DNA from: Aplysia californica
Taxonomy: Eukaryota; Mollusca; Gastropoda; Aplysiida; Aplysiidae
Assembly: GCF_000002075.1 (NCBI RefSeq)
Contig: NW_004797710.1
Coordinates: 484,485-548,484, forward strand
Direction of reading: 5' to 3'
Length of the DNA: 64,000 nt
The notes under the pieces were generated by a model, which was given only the letters and a program-made list of their open reading frames with translations, was not told where the DNA came from and did no database searches. Within the stretch, counting starts at the first letter, position 1. The number at the start of each line of letters is the position of its first letter. The translations under genes and the position numbers were made by a program. Shown piece by piece: positions 50,701 to 54,239 of the stretch.

Positions 50701-51679
50701 GGATAGGCACTTTACACGAATTTTCCTCACTTCACCCAGGTGGAAATGGGTACCCGGCCATATACAGCGAAAGATCTTGTCAGTATGTTAGTGTTTTAGC
50801 ATCTATAAATGGCTTCTGGAACTTATACTGTATGCTTCCCAGTAAGTTGAGATTTTTGTTTCAGAATGCTCTCAGGTCTTCTGGGGTAATAGTATAGATT
50901 GTGAAGCGCATAGGGCTTGCTGTTGAGCAGGGATTCACGCTATACAAGTGCTATCTATTATTATTATTAGATATCATGGGTGGTTTTTGAGTTTTTAGCT
51001 TTTGAAAATGGCCTTTCATGTAGCCCTAATTTACCATATCTGTGATAATATAATTGGTACTGATTCCAAAAACTGAATATTTTTAATCCCTCAATGAAAT
51101 ACTTTGAGAAAATGAGAGAAAAAAAGTTAAAATAACGTAATTGTAGATTTTGGTACTAAGAAGTAGTGTGTGGGATTTGTTATTACAGCTTTATAAAGTA
51201 ATCATTTTTGCAGTCCTTGTCCTTAGTAATGGGAGCGTCTACAGACATTGATATATATGTTTTGGACTGTGCCTTATATGTTGTCTCAACAAAGAGTTCT
51301 AGATTAGATTTAGAGAAATAGCTTGAATTATGAAATGATTCCAGTTGACACAGAGTGCCAAGTAAAACATGAAATATTGCTAGCTGTGCTAAAGTCTAGT
51401 TCAATTACTGTCTCTTGTCAGAAGTTTGGCCGTTGCCTTTCTCATTATTGAAAACTTTTATCTGGAGCCCTTCCAGGCTCGCAATCATTCCCAGGCTTGT
51501 AACTGACTAGATCTATGTTCATTATCCCTGTTTGGTTTGTAAGTTTGAAGTAATGATTCCATGTGGTGTATGGAGTTGTGTATTTAAGAAGGTAAACATA
51601 GAATTTAGGTTCAGCATGATAAAGAAAGCTGTGATACTTTGTCTTACAGTAATCTTATTTCCTCCTACTATGTTTCAGA
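2618..51679 (+). CDS. KPNB1: Importin subunit beta-1 (karyopherin beta-1), 23 coding exons plus split stop codon
   Basis: This is the nuclear import receptor: it binds importin-alpha (through its IBB domain) or cargo directly, docks on FG nucleoporins and is released in the nucleus by Ran-GTP. Joined exons give 2637 nt, or 878 residues plus stop; the human protein has 876. The start [14 protein letters not shown] matches human [14 protein letters not shown], and an in-frame TGA lies at 2609-2611. Recognisable blocks are the importin-beta N-terminal region (about residues 21-100, with [16 protein letters not shown]), the HEAT array throughout, the acidic loop [11 protein letters not shown] (about 334-344), and the C-terminal [17 protein letters not shown]. 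All introns interrupt conserved sequence without loss of frame. No premature stop or missing block is seen, so the gene looks intact. The exon model rests on visual comparison with the human protein recalled from memory; exon edges are GT/AG. Confidence 0.96.
3020..3175. repeat. AGATCT/TCTAGA-rich low-complexity cluster
   Basis: Dense overlapping runs of the self-complementary hexamers AGATCT and TCTAGA (for example atctagatctagatcta). Similar clusters occur at 7080-7330, 7855-7866, 8355-8460, 16650-16925, 62245-62260, 62450-62462 and 63085-63140. Confidence 0.7.
3445..3663. mobile_element. Short TIR element (MITE) with 22-bp perfect ends and internal GC hairpin
   Basis: Positions 3445-3466 and 3642-3663 are exact reverse complements (AAGATTGAAGAATACCGGAC plus CA). 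The 219-bp body has no coding capacity and holds a G-run/C-run hairpin at 3504-3533. No clear target duplication was found. It abuts the next element (3710). Confidence 0.75.
3710..5166 (+). mobile_element. Non-autonomous TIR element, family 1 copy A (1.46 kb)
   Basis: It begins CGAAGTGACTATTTCTCCGA and ends with the inverted form of the same subterminal block (5131-5160), closing TGCCGGCC. Just inside the left end, 3717-3746 is a 30-nt palindrome with one mismatch. Flanking 9-mers (3701-3709 and 5167-5175, both T-rich) match at 8 of 9 positions. A second copy in reverse orientation is at 62108-63977. The body has (CA)n at 4412-4495 and an AATAAA near 4378. Short frames inside show no recognisable protein. 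It is not classified; a 9-bp duplication is typical of Mutator-like elements. Confidence 0.75.
4410..4495. repeat. CA microsatellite inside family 1 copy A
   Basis: Interrupted (CA)n runs. The equivalent (GT)n tract is at 63150-63275 in copy B. Confidence 0.85.
5176..5660. other. Intron 1 spacer, nothing recognised
   Basis: AT-rich sequence between family 1 copy A and the minisatellite. No coding similarity or repeat structure was recognised. Confidence 0.5.
5661..5815. repeat. Degenerate minisatellite, unit about 20-28 bp
   Basis: About six imperfect copies of a unit like GTCAGATNCCAGTGTAGTAG with variable spacing. Confidence 0.7.
5928..6787. mobile_element. TIR element, family 2 (860 bp) with exact 9-bp target duplication
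   Basis: The 9-mer AATGTGATA occurs directly before (5919-5927) and after (6788-6796) the element. The left end is GGCCGTTGTTATTCGGACTC. The right end, read inward on the minus strand, is CGAAGTGATTATTCGGACTC. A perfect 20-nt palindrome lies at 6758-6777 and a near-perfect partner at 5938-5957. No coding region was recognised. The heptamer CGAAGTG and 9-bp duplication are shared with families 1 and 3. Confidence 0.8.
6797..7078. other. Intron 1 spacer, nothing recognised
   Basis: Unique-looking sequence between TIR elements. No coding similarity was seen. Confidence 0.5.
7411..7698. mobile_element. Short TIR element with two internal GC hairpins, right end CACTTCG
   Basis: The left arm from 7428 (GCTTTTTCGGTAGTTCCCA) is repeated inverted at 7663-7681. 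The right terminus reads CACTTCG (7692-7698), the reverse of the CGAAGTG end seen in families 1-3. The body contains two hairpins of G-run, TTTCAG, G-run, C-run (7486-7514 and 7538-7567). The target duplication is not clear, so the left boundary is approximate. Confidence 0.6.
7765..7960. repeat. Palindromic patch
   Basis: It contains a 21-nt near-perfect palindrome ATTCTCACCCCGGGTGAGAAT (near 7773-7793, one central unpaired base) with a partial second copy near 7829. It also contains an inverted pair ACAGAATTCTACA / TGTAGAATTCTGT around 7903-7945. It may be another non-autonomous element end; not resolved. Confidence 0.5.
8229..8912. mobile_element. TIR element, family 3 (684 bp), TIR about 100 bp, exact 9-bp target duplication
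   Basis: ATTATGGAT flanks both sides (8220-8228 and 8913-8921). The left arm 8229-8330 and right arm about 8803-8912 are reverse complements over roughly 100 bp, with outer ends GGGAGTGTATACAG and CGAAGTGTATACAA. The core holds AGATCT clusters and a long TC/CA microsatellite (8717-8799). No protein was recognised. Confidence 0.85.
8717..8799. repeat. TC microsatellite ending in CA
   Basis: (TC)n of about 75 bp followed by acacacac, inside the family 3 element. Confidence 0.95.
9060..9825. repeat. Three-copy tandem array of a 210-290 bp unit
   Basis: The anchor CCAAGGAAAGGAATTCTGA recurs at about 9190, 9400 and 9688. Each unit ends in a self-complementary GATTTAAATCA / TGATTTTAAAATCAA block followed by CAACCCTGG. 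The middle unit lacks the AAGCAGACTT segment present in units 1 and 3. Confidence 0.85.
9830..9970. promoter_or_regulatory. Promoter-like CpG patch in intron 1
   Basis: Within about 130 bp it has ACTTCCGG (ETS core, reverse), AAAATGGCG and AGATGGCGG (YY1-like) and TACGTCA (CRE-like). It could be an alternative promoter or part of a repeat. The call rests on motifs only. Confidence 0.3.
11017..11075 (+). CDS. KPNB1: KPNB1 exon 2
   Basis: Encodes (D)[19 protein letters not shown], equivalent to human [20 protein letters not shown]. The acceptor is ttttacag and the donor gtgagt. This 59-nt exon completes codon 14 and ends in phase 0. It lies 8.4 kb downstream of exon 1. Confidence 0.93.
11706..11888 (+). 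CDS. KPNB1: KPNB1 exon 3
   Basis: Has 61 codons covering about residues 34-94, the heart of the importin-beta N-terminal domain ([17 protein letters not shown], then [15 protein letters not shown]). The acceptor follows a 20-odd T tract; the donor is gtaagt. Confidence 0.96.
11889..12214 (+). other. KPNB1: KPNB1 intron 3
   Basis: A short 326-bp intron, T-rich, with no repeat recognised. Confidence 0.9.
12215..12415 (+). CDS. KPNB1: KPNB1 exon 4
   Basis: Has 67 codons (about residues 95-161) with [20 protein letters not shown] and [16 protein letters not shown], nearly identical to the human HEAT 2-4 region. The acceptor ctag directly follows a pyrimidine-poor stretch; the donor is gtgagt. 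Confidence 0.96.
12616..13727. mobile_element. hAT-like TIR element, copy 1 (1.1 kb)
   Basis: It starts CAGACCTGCCACTC and ends GAGTGGCAGGTCTG, a perfect 14-bp TIR. It is flanked by CTAACA (12610-12615 and 13728-13733). CCCGATTTT or CCTGATTTT repeats lie near both ends. The second copy is at 18019-19054 in the same orientation. CAG...CTG ends suggest hAT, but the 6-7 bp duplication is shorter than the usual 8. No transposase was recognised. Confidence 0.82.
14373..14426. repeat. Poly-C then TC microsatellite in intron 4
   Basis: C18 followed by (TC)n and a short C run. Confidence 0.95.
14572..14648 (+). CDS. KPNB1: KPNB1 exon 5
   Basis: Encodes [20 protein letters not shown] then KKEEP, equivalent to human [20 protein letters not shown]. 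The exon ends after two bases of a Ser codon (AG|T) at donor gtttga. Confidence 0.94.
14649..15868 (+). other. KPNB1: KPNB1 intron 5
   Basis: 1.22 kb of AT-rich sequence. No repeat structure or coding similarity was recognised. Confidence 0.8.
15869..15944 (+). CDS. KPNB1: KPNB1 exon 6
   Basis: Encodes (S)[18 protein letters not shown] then KDNFEKE, a close match to human [20 protein letters not shown]. The donor gtaaga opens the largest intron of the gene (9.4 kb). Confidence 0.95.
16691..16990. repeat. Local direct duplication, spacing about 237 bp
   Basis: GAGGATTCATGTTCCAATTC at about 16695 recurs with one change at about 16932. Both are followed by TATTGTGTCA and AAACCCTAT. AGATCT-rich sequence fills the space between. 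Confidence 0.7.
17748..17830 (+). repeat. SINE head, tRNA-like (partial)
   Basis: CTCATGATCTAGAGGT then GTTCGCCTTTCATTCATTAG and GTCCTGAGCTTG. This matches 37268-37320 and, loosely, 22288-22360. It resembles a degenerate tRNA A-box half. Confidence 0.55.
18019..19054. mobile_element. hAT-like TIR element, copy 2 (1.04 kb)
   Basis: It has the same CAGACCTGCCACTC TIR as the copy at 12616 and is flanked by TTGCATG (18012-18018 and 19055-19061, exact 7 bp). The internal sequence is collinear with copy 1, and a CG/CA repeat lies near 18860. No coding capacity was recognised. Confidence 0.84.
19378..20775 (+). repeat. Partial GAGGCAGCG-family MITE, split by the 19446 element
   Basis: 19378-19445 (CTCGCTAAATTTAACTCTGA to CTCCTTCAATTG) and 20633-20775 (ending ATTGACAGGTGTCTGGATT) match consecutive parts of the full copies at 32395 and 38955. 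The left terminus is not recognised. Confidence 0.6.
19446..20627. mobile_element. TIR element (1.18 kb) with 5-bp duplication, inserted in another repeat
   Basis: The ends are TTAGCAATGC (19446-19455) and GCATTGCTAA (20618-20627). They are flanked by AATAT (19441-19445 and 20628-20632). The host sequence on both sides is the GAGGCAGCG MITE family (see 32395), which resumes after the insertion. A 5-bp duplication would suit Transib-type elements; no transposase is visible. Confidence 0.7.
22288..22360 (+). repeat. Degenerate SINE head
   Basis: GTTATGGTGTTTGCCTCTCT, then CAATAGGTCCCCGGTTTAAA, with the same order of blocks as at 37268. Low-copy evidence, weak. Confidence 0.4.
22356..22870 (+). 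mobile_element. LINE 3' fragment with RNase H domain
   Basis: The + strand encodes [20 protein letters not shown], then [20 protein letters not shown] and AKKAS. That is the C-terminal half of an RNase H domain of the Jockey/I type (WIPSHVGIRGNEKADELAK), with the usual Gly in SHVG replaced by Cys. Past a stop at 22632, another frame gives [20 protein letters not shown], the typical post-RNase H region. It is truncated upstream; there is no reverse transcriptase nearby. Confidence 0.85.
23155..23205 (+). repeat. SINE tail
   Basis: CGCGCTCATATGACCTTACG then CAGTTGCGAGCGCCGTAAAA. It is shared with 23595-23655, 29884-29935 and 43205-43262. Confidence 0.6.
23595..23655 (+). repeat. SINE tail (diverged)
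   Basis: GCAGTTGCAAGTGCCGTAAA, a diverged version of the tail at 23155. Confidence 0.5.
24093..24640 (+). repeat. Dispersed repeat, copy in intron 6
   Basis: It starts GGGTGTCTGCCAGGCCCCGG. The later block (AATATTTGTAATTCTACTGT, TGTCATCATGACCGATCGG, GGGGTCACCAAAGCTCATTG) is collinear with 44587-45890 and resembles the right part of the hAT-like elements at 12616 and 18019. No ends are resolved. Confidence 0.55.
25371..25430 (+). CDS. KPNB1: KPNB1 exon 7
   Basis: A 20-codon exon, [20 protein letters not shown], against human [20 protein letters not shown]. Acceptor ttttttcag, donor gtatgt. Confidence 0.95.
25431..26740 (+). other. KPNB1: KPNB1 intron 7, left part
   Basis: AT-rich sequence with no gene. 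A pyrimidine-rich CTTTACTTT run near 26105 resembles the tail of the SINE at 58356. Nothing else was recognised. Confidence 0.6.
26751..27510. mobile_element. TTAA-flanked element (760 bp), imperfect TIR
   Basis: TTAA lies at 26747-26750 and 27511-27514. The ends CACTTTTCCTACC and, inverted, CTCTTTTTCTCACC are imperfect repeats. A TTAA duplication is typical of piggyBac or Kolobok. There is no coding capacity. Confidence 0.55.
27649..27738 (+). CDS. KPNB1: KPNB1 exon 8
   Basis: Thirty codons, including [17 protein letters not shown] and [11 protein letters not shown]. It matches the human HEAT 6 segment. Acceptor tttcag, donor gtaagt. Confidence 0.95.
27739..28283 (+). other. KPNB1: KPNB1 intron 8, left part
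   Basis: AT-rich sequence, nothing recognised before the TTAA-flanked element. Confidence 0.6.
28288..29323. mobile_element. TTAA-flanked TIR element (1.04 kb)
   Basis: TTAA lies at 28284-28287 and 29324-29327. The TIR is CTCATTCGCTA / TAGCGAATGAG, 11 bp and perfect. A GC-rich start (GCCGAGCCGTGGGGGGCAGC) is followed by an AT-rich body. It is consistent with a piggyBac- or Kolobok-type non-autonomous element. No transposase frame was seen. Confidence 0.8.
29424..29534 (+). CDS. KPNB1: KPNB1 exon 9
   Basis: Thirty-seven codons: [20 protein letters not shown] then [17 protein letters not shown], equivalent to human [20 protein letters not shown]. Donor gtaagt. Confidence 0.95.
29760..29935 (+). 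repeat. SINE body and tail
   Basis: It ends GGCGCTCATATGACCTTATG then CAGTTGCGAGCGCAGTAAAA. The TCTTATCTCCCCTTCTTTTT-like middle recurs at about 43020, 46010 and 50100. Confidence 0.6.
30093..30194 (+). CDS. KPNB1: KPNB1 exon 10
   Basis: Thirty-four codons, [20 protein letters not shown] then [14 protein letters not shown]. Acceptor cttcag, donor gtgagg. Confidence 0.95.
30673..30844 (+). CDS. KPNB1: KPNB1 exon 11 (acidic loop)
   Basis: Begins with the acidic loop of HEAT 8, [11 protein letters not shown] (about residues 334-344), which in the family contacts the IBB helix and Ran. It continues through [20 protein letters not shown] and ends [13 protein letters not shown] after the first base of the Gly codon. 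Acceptor gcatgcag, donor gtgagg. Confidence 0.96.
30906..31145 (+). repeat. Homopolymer-degraded duplicate of intron 11 end and exon 12 start (probable assembly artefact)
   Basis: It aligns base for base, 236 bp apart, with 31142-31381, from GAAGCGAAT through the acceptor and the first 83 nt of exon 12 to CTGCTGAAG. Almost every difference turns a base into its neighbour (G, C or A runs), as in low-quality reads after a G21 run. The shared exon 12 part has no usable reading frame here. Confidence 0.8.
31299..31543 (+). CDS. KPNB1: KPNB1 exon 12
   Basis: The largest coding exon (245 nt) with [40 protein letters not shown] and [11 protein letters not shown], nearly identical to human. Acceptor atgtttag, donor gtgagt. 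A degraded copy of its first 83 bases lies just upstream (see the repeat at 30906-31145) and is not a second exon. Confidence 0.96.
31862..32268 (-). mobile_element. GAGGCAGCG MITE, inverted copy in intron 12
   Basis: The right end TTGATTTCACCACGCTGCCTC and left end GTCACGACGTGGTGGAACCA are the family TIR. The body is the reverse complement of the copy at 32395. Confidence 0.8.
32395..32819 (+). mobile_element. GAGGCAGCG MITE, best copy (425 bp)
   Basis: It starts GAGGCAGCGTGGTGGAATCA and ends with its reverse complement; about 31 of 32 terminal positions match. No clear target duplication was found and there is no coding capacity. Other copies are at 31862, 38955, 47482, 49511 and, split, 19378. 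Confidence 0.85.
32992..33122 (+). CDS. KPNB1: KPNB1 exon 13
   Basis: Encodes [20 protein letters not shown] then [20 protein letters not shown] and TAE, ending in two bases of an Arg codon (AG|A). It matches human [20 protein letters not shown]. Donor gtgaat. Confidence 0.94.
33123..33592 (+). other. KPNB1: KPNB1 intron 13
   Basis: 470 bp, AT-rich, nothing recognised. Confidence 0.8.
33593..33668 (+). CDS. KPNB1: KPNB1 exon 14
   Basis: Encodes (R)[20 protein letters not shown] then KNSPK. Human is [20 protein letters not shown]. Acceptor tttttccag, donor gtttgt. Confidence 0.94.
33669..34385 (+). other. KPNB1: KPNB1 intron 14
   Basis: 717 bp, nothing recognised. Confidence 0.8.
34386..34457 (+). 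CDS. KPNB1: KPNB1 exon 15
   Basis: Twenty-four codons, [20 protein letters not shown] then LSME, matching human [20 protein letters not shown]. Acceptor cttcag, donor gtaatc. Confidence 0.93.
34458..35200 (+). other. KPNB1: KPNB1 intron 15
   Basis: 743 bp. A CpG-containing stretch lies at 34960-35060. No repeat was recognised. Confidence 0.8.
35201..35272 (+). CDS. KPNB1: KPNB1 exon 16
   Basis: Twenty-four codons, [20 protein letters not shown] then ATLQ. Human is [20 protein letters not shown]. Donor gtttgg; the following intron contains the assembly gap. Confidence 0.95.
35440..35700 (+). pseudogene. Decayed fragment of a mobile-element-associated animal protein
   Basis: The + strand has two conserved strings: [13 protein letters not shown], close to D-x-SDEQGERFHQD, and a downstream [19 protein letters not shown], close to the KRD...RKSRKRKF block that follows it in a protein family common as uncharacterised, repeat-borne sequence in arthropods, cnidarians and molluscs. 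The family has no function assigned that I know of. The copy is broken and short. Recognition is from memory of the motif. Confidence 0.5.
36275..36374. other. Assembly gap (100 N)
   Basis: Exactly 100 N. The flank to the left is an AT-repeat (ATATATATA). Confidence 1.
36659..36806 (+). CDS. KPNB1: KPNB1 exon 17
   Basis: Encodes [20 protein letters not shown] then [20 protein letters not shown] and LLAMSTLIE, ending one base into the next codon. It matches human [20 protein letters not shown]. Acceptor tcggccag, donor gtgagt. Confidence 0.95.
36930..37090 (+). repeat. Dispersed repeat, copy in intron 17
   Basis: ATGTCTGTGATGAAAACAAA, then CATGATTAGTCTTTCTGAGA. It matches 38495-38720 and 40090-40330 in the same orientation. 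Confidence 0.75.
37268..37320 (+). repeat. SINE head, tRNA-like
   Basis: GCTCATGGTCTTGAGGTTAC then GGTTTTCGCCTCTCATTCAA and TAGGTCCTGA. It is a tRNA-like A-box region; see 17748. Confidence 0.55.
37600..38102 (+). other. KPNB1: KPNB1 intron 17, right part
   Basis: It contains a weak match (37690-37810, CCTGGGAAAATAACTT-type) to the repeats at 24093 and 44587, inverted in part. T-rich toward the acceptor. Confidence 0.45.
38103..38185 (+). CDS. KPNB1: KPNB1 exon 18
   Basis: Encodes (V)[20 protein letters not shown] then KNFAEYQ, matching human [20 protein letters not shown]. Acceptor ctttcag, donor gtaatg. Confidence 0.94.
38495..38720 (+). repeat. Dispersed repeat, copy in intron 18
   Basis: TGCCATGGTCTAATGGGGGG, ATGTCTGTGATGAGAACATA, TCATGATTAGTCTTTCTGAG. 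Same unit as 36930 and 40090. Confidence 0.8.
38955..39388 (+). mobile_element. GAGGCAGCG MITE, copy in intron 18
   Basis: GAGTCATAGTGGTGAAATCA at the left, GATTTCACTGCGTGG at the right, and the body collinear with 32395-32819. Confidence 0.8.
39615..39722 (+). CDS. KPNB1: KPNB1 exon 19 (weak donor)
   Basis: Encodes [20 protein letters not shown] then [16 protein letters not shown]. Homology (human LLENLGNENVHR) requires the splice after GGG at the unusual donor gttggt (39723). The gtaaca four bases farther on would put exon 20 out of frame and hit TGA at once. Confidence 0.9.
40090..40330 (+). repeat. Dispersed repeat, copy in intron 19
   Basis: TGCCATGGTCTGATGGGGGA, ATGTCTGTGATGAGAATATA, TCATGATTAGTCTTTCTGAG, then a T21-type run. 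Same unit as 38495. Confidence 0.8.
40331..41025 (+). other. KPNB1: KPNB1 intron 19, right part
   Basis: AT-rich, nothing recognised. Confidence 0.6.
41026..41169 (+). CDS. KPNB1: KPNB1 exon 20
   Basis: Forty-eight codons, [20 protein letters not shown] then [20 protein letters not shown] and ASQAQVDK, almost identical to human. Acceptor ttcccag, donor gtgagt. Confidence 0.96.
41170..42730 (+). other. KPNB1: KPNB1 intron 20
   Basis: 1.56 kb. A TC microsatellite lies at 41737-41787. The remainder is unremarkable. Confidence 0.8.
41737..41787. repeat. TC microsatellite
   Basis: Interrupted (TC)n in intron 20. Confidence 0.95.
42731..42836 (+). CDS. KPNB1: KPNB1 exon 21
   Basis: Encodes [20 protein letters not shown] then [15 protein letters not shown] (last codon split). 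Human is [20 protein letters not shown]. Acceptor tcctccacag, donor gtaagt. Confidence 0.95.
42837..44440 (+). other. KPNB1: KPNB1 intron 21
   Basis: 1.60 kb. It carries a SINE body and tail (43010-43262). The rest is AT-rich without recognised content. Confidence 0.75.
43205..43262 (+). repeat. SINE tail
   Basis: CCACTCATATGACCATATGC then TGTTGCGAGCGCAGAAAAAC. Same tail as 29884-29935. Confidence 0.6.
44441..44555 (+). CDS. KPNB1: KPNB1 exon 22
   Basis: Encodes (S)[20 protein letters not shown] then [18 protein letters not shown], matching human [20 protein letters not shown]. The final Gly codon is split GG|T. Donor gtgagt. Confidence 0.93.
44587..45890 (+). repeat. Dispersed repeat, copy in intron 22
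   Basis: It starts GAGTGACTGCCAGGCCCTGG and includes TTGTCAGGCTTGTCATCAAG near 45763. It is collinear with 24093-24640 but longer, with an extra segment about 44760-45690 that may be a separate insertion. Confidence 0.5.
46262..46426 (+). CDS. KPNB1: KPNB1 exon 23 (last residues, stop split)
   Basis: Encodes [40 protein letters not shown] and [14 protein letters not shown], then TG of the stop codon. With the acceptor at 51678 the codon becomes TGA. If the intron is retained, reading continues TGG TAA and adds only one Trp. Human ends ATKELRKLKNQA. Donor gtaagc. Confidence 0.92.
47482..47893 (+). mobile_element. GAGGCAGCG MITE, copy in intron 23
   Basis: GAGGCACAGCGGTGAAACCA at the left and TGATTTCACCGCATCATG at the right. 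The body is collinear with 32395-32819 but diverged. Confidence 0.75.
47872..48038. repeat. 83-bp tandem duplication
   Basis: GCCTGATTTCACCGCATCAT starts unit 1. Unit 2 repeats it with few changes through CAAAATTAGTCGCA. It duplicates the MITE right end plus flank. Confidence 0.85.
49511..49660 (-). repeat. GAGGCAGCG MITE fragment
   Basis: GTCATGACATGGTGGAATCA, then about 100 bp collinear with the left part of 31862-32268. The rest is lost. Confidence 0.6.
50611..50969 (+). repeat. tRNA-derived SINE, near full length
   Basis: A box TGGCCTAGTGG (50615-50625) and B box GGTTCGAGCC (50667-50676) are spaced as in a Pol III promoter. The tRNA-unrelated body includes GAAGCGCATAGGGCTTGCTG and the tail is (ATT)n. 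The head is not a functional tRNA because no CCA-stem partner or anticodon fold is convincing. Confidence 0.8.
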
Positions 51680-52579
51680 TGCCTAGGCTTCCATGGCCAA
51701 TGACCGACTGGGACCGGACTGCAGACACCCTCCAGACTTTTCCAGCTGCTGCCAGCGTCTTGCAGTGACTGACACTTGGGGATGACAGACCCTTCAACTC
51801 TTACCCCTGCCCACCCCGACCCCTTGCTGACGCTCCTGTCTATCGGAAGAGGCCCCCGGACTGGCTAACTTCCCATCTGACTGTGACTATTAAACATTTT
51901 GACCTGGTGGCCTATGGAGGGTGTACACATCAGCCAACACCGTACCTGACTGAACGAAACTCGACCCTACAGCTCACCACTTCAACAAGAGACACAAGCA
52001 TACATCTTAACCCATGGACATTAGGATTGGAAACAGACACAAAACAGACATGAATGGATGTTCAAGCATGATCAGATTGGAAGTGTATTATGGTGGTCAC
52101 TTTTTTGTGCTGGCCCACTCCCCCTTTTTGTTTATCCCCCTTCCTTCACCCATTGGGTTTAGGAATTCTCCTTGAGAAGAGAAATTTCCCTTCTCTCTCT
52201 CTCTCTTTTTTTTTTTTAAGAGATGAGGAAATGCATAGCGGTACAAAGTATGCAAGTGGTGGAAAGACGTGAGAAAGAATGCACAGGAAGAAGAGCGAGA
52301 ATGAATGTTGGATGTTGCTGGGAATGGAGATTTGTGCTCTGAGTAAGCAGGTGATGTCTGTACAGTCCTCACTGCTCAACTTCTTTACTCTGGTGTAATG
52401 TTCACCATGACTGGGTTCATGCCTAGAGAACCCTGTAAGAATTATGCAAATTGTGTCAACCAACCTTCAGAACCCAGACCACAAATCCTGCGTGATCGTC
52501 TGGTAGAATGCAACATGACGTGCACAGATCACTGTGTCTAAACCTACACTTCGTTGGAGACCATTCAACCATCTACTAG

Positions 52580-52582
52580 CTT

Positions 52583-52617
<35 letters not shown>

Positions 52618-52675
52618 ATCTCTCTCCCTCTTCTTCTCCCCCTCTCTCCCCCCCTCTCTCTCTCTCTCTCTCTGT
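52580..52675. repeat. TC microsatellite in KPNB1 3' UTR
   Basis: Interrupted (TC)n and CT-rich stretch. Confidence 0.9.
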
Positions 52676-54231
52676 TTTACTTTTTCTCCATATATTGTAT
52701 CAAGTTTCTCTCTCCCACTGCATGGTACTGCCATCAGTTTGAGCTGTACAGAAGACTTGTGGTATTCAGACATGTATTTTATGCAGGACACATAGGCATC
52801 CTTGACTTCTGGGATCGTTCCCTTCCCAGATGCCCAGTGTCATGGTGGCCTTTGTCATTACTTTTCTCTATCCTTCTTTATCAGCTATTCTAATTACTTT
52901 CTAACTCTCTAAGCTAACTGTTGCTCAGGATTTAAACTTTTATTTTTTAGGCTGCTGTACAATTTTGTTGTACTCTTAGAGTAGATGATTTGTTTTGATT
53001 TCCAGACATTTATCCCTCTCCTGTTTATCTGGTTTGGTAACAGTAACATAAAACCTCATTGCCTTTACTTGGTCTTGCCTCTTACCCCTTAACTATCACA
53101 TGATAGTTTTGGACTCTCCTAATTTCTGTCATACGCACCTGAAACCCTGATAGAATTGACTGGTTCAATTCTTTGCATTGTTTGTACTTTCCGTTTTACG
53201 AACTGTTGGTCAGGAATGACTGGTATCTCTGGAAGAGTCTTTCTTTAGTTGTACTTAGCTGTAGCCAGCCTAACGTAAATTATGATTTTGATAGTATTGT
53301 TTGACTAAAATTTAGGCTTTACATTTTGGCATAGTTTAATCTTCTTTGGTGCCATGGCTTTGCATCTGTTACTGAATGTTGTAGGTGTATGAGAAAGCTG
53401 CTGAGTGAGCGTGTGGTGTATTCATATAACGCCAGGGTACACATGTGAGGTGTGCTGTTACCCTAATGGGAAAGTGGTTGGATTGTTCAGAGCAAACTGT
53501 TTTGTGAATTAAGAAAAAAAAGCCCTTAAGGGATTGATCTTAATTAAATTTGCGAAAAAAGAGATTTTGGTGATTTTTAGAGTATCAGTGATTGTGAAGA
53601 CGCTATTCGAATCTTTCTGAACATGTTGATGCCATGTTGTGCAACTTAACCAAGAGTTGGTCATAAAAAGCTTTGAAAACTAATTCCTAAGTGTCAAAAT
53701 GTTGGCGTAAATATGTGTGTGTGCTTGGGTGTGAAGAGTATCTTGAGCTAGTTACATTGAGGTGCTAAGTTTTTTGTTTTGTTTTTTAAGTTGTGAGTTT
53801 GTGAATCTCTTGATGAGCTTCTGAGAGATTGTATAAGAGAATGAAAAGAATGGGTACAAAGATGTTCACATATGTACATTCACAGCACAAATACATGTAC
53901 ATAAACTTGGTGTGACTGCTGCATGAACACTGAGGATGTTGTACGGGTATACAAGATATTGAGAGGAAATGTGATAGTGCTGAGAGTGAGAGTGGCCAGT
54001 CGAGTAACTTATACGCGTGACTGAGGTACTGGCAAGTAGTGACTGGAGTACCTTTATTCCACTGAGTGATTGTGAAGCTAGCTCAGTGGTTGGCATAATG
54101 CAAGAGACTTGATTGTGTGTGCTTTTTCTTTGAACTCTGTTTAGAGTGGGTGTGTGTGTGCTTGCTGTTGTGAGGAAGGCAGAAACTACACAAGTATTGA
54201 AACGATGCTGCAGATATTGACAACTATATAT

Positions 54232-54237
54232 ATTAAA
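54232..54237 (+). terminator. KPNB1: Candidate poly(A) signal ATTAAA
   Basis: ATTAAA lies 2.55 kb into the terminal exon, in an AT-rich stretch (tatatatattaaa). It could mark the shorter KPNB1 3' end. The call rests on motif and position only. Confidence 0.35.
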
Positions 54238-54239
54238 CA

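Larger units (their letters stand above)
46427..51678 (+). other. KPNB1: KPNB1 intron 23 (5.25 kb), interrupts the stop codon
   Basis: The donor is gtaagc and the acceptor tatgtttcag. Contents: MITE copies (47482, 49511), the 83-bp duplication, a SINE-body match near 50050-50160 and a full SINE (50611). The remaining 48040-49510 and 51000-51678 are AT-rich without recognised features. Confidence 0.7.

Noticed and set aside
51532-51768. Alternative C-terminal coding exon (78 codons)
   Set aside because: It is not in frame with exon 23, whose junction makes TGA at once. The sequence resembles no importin.
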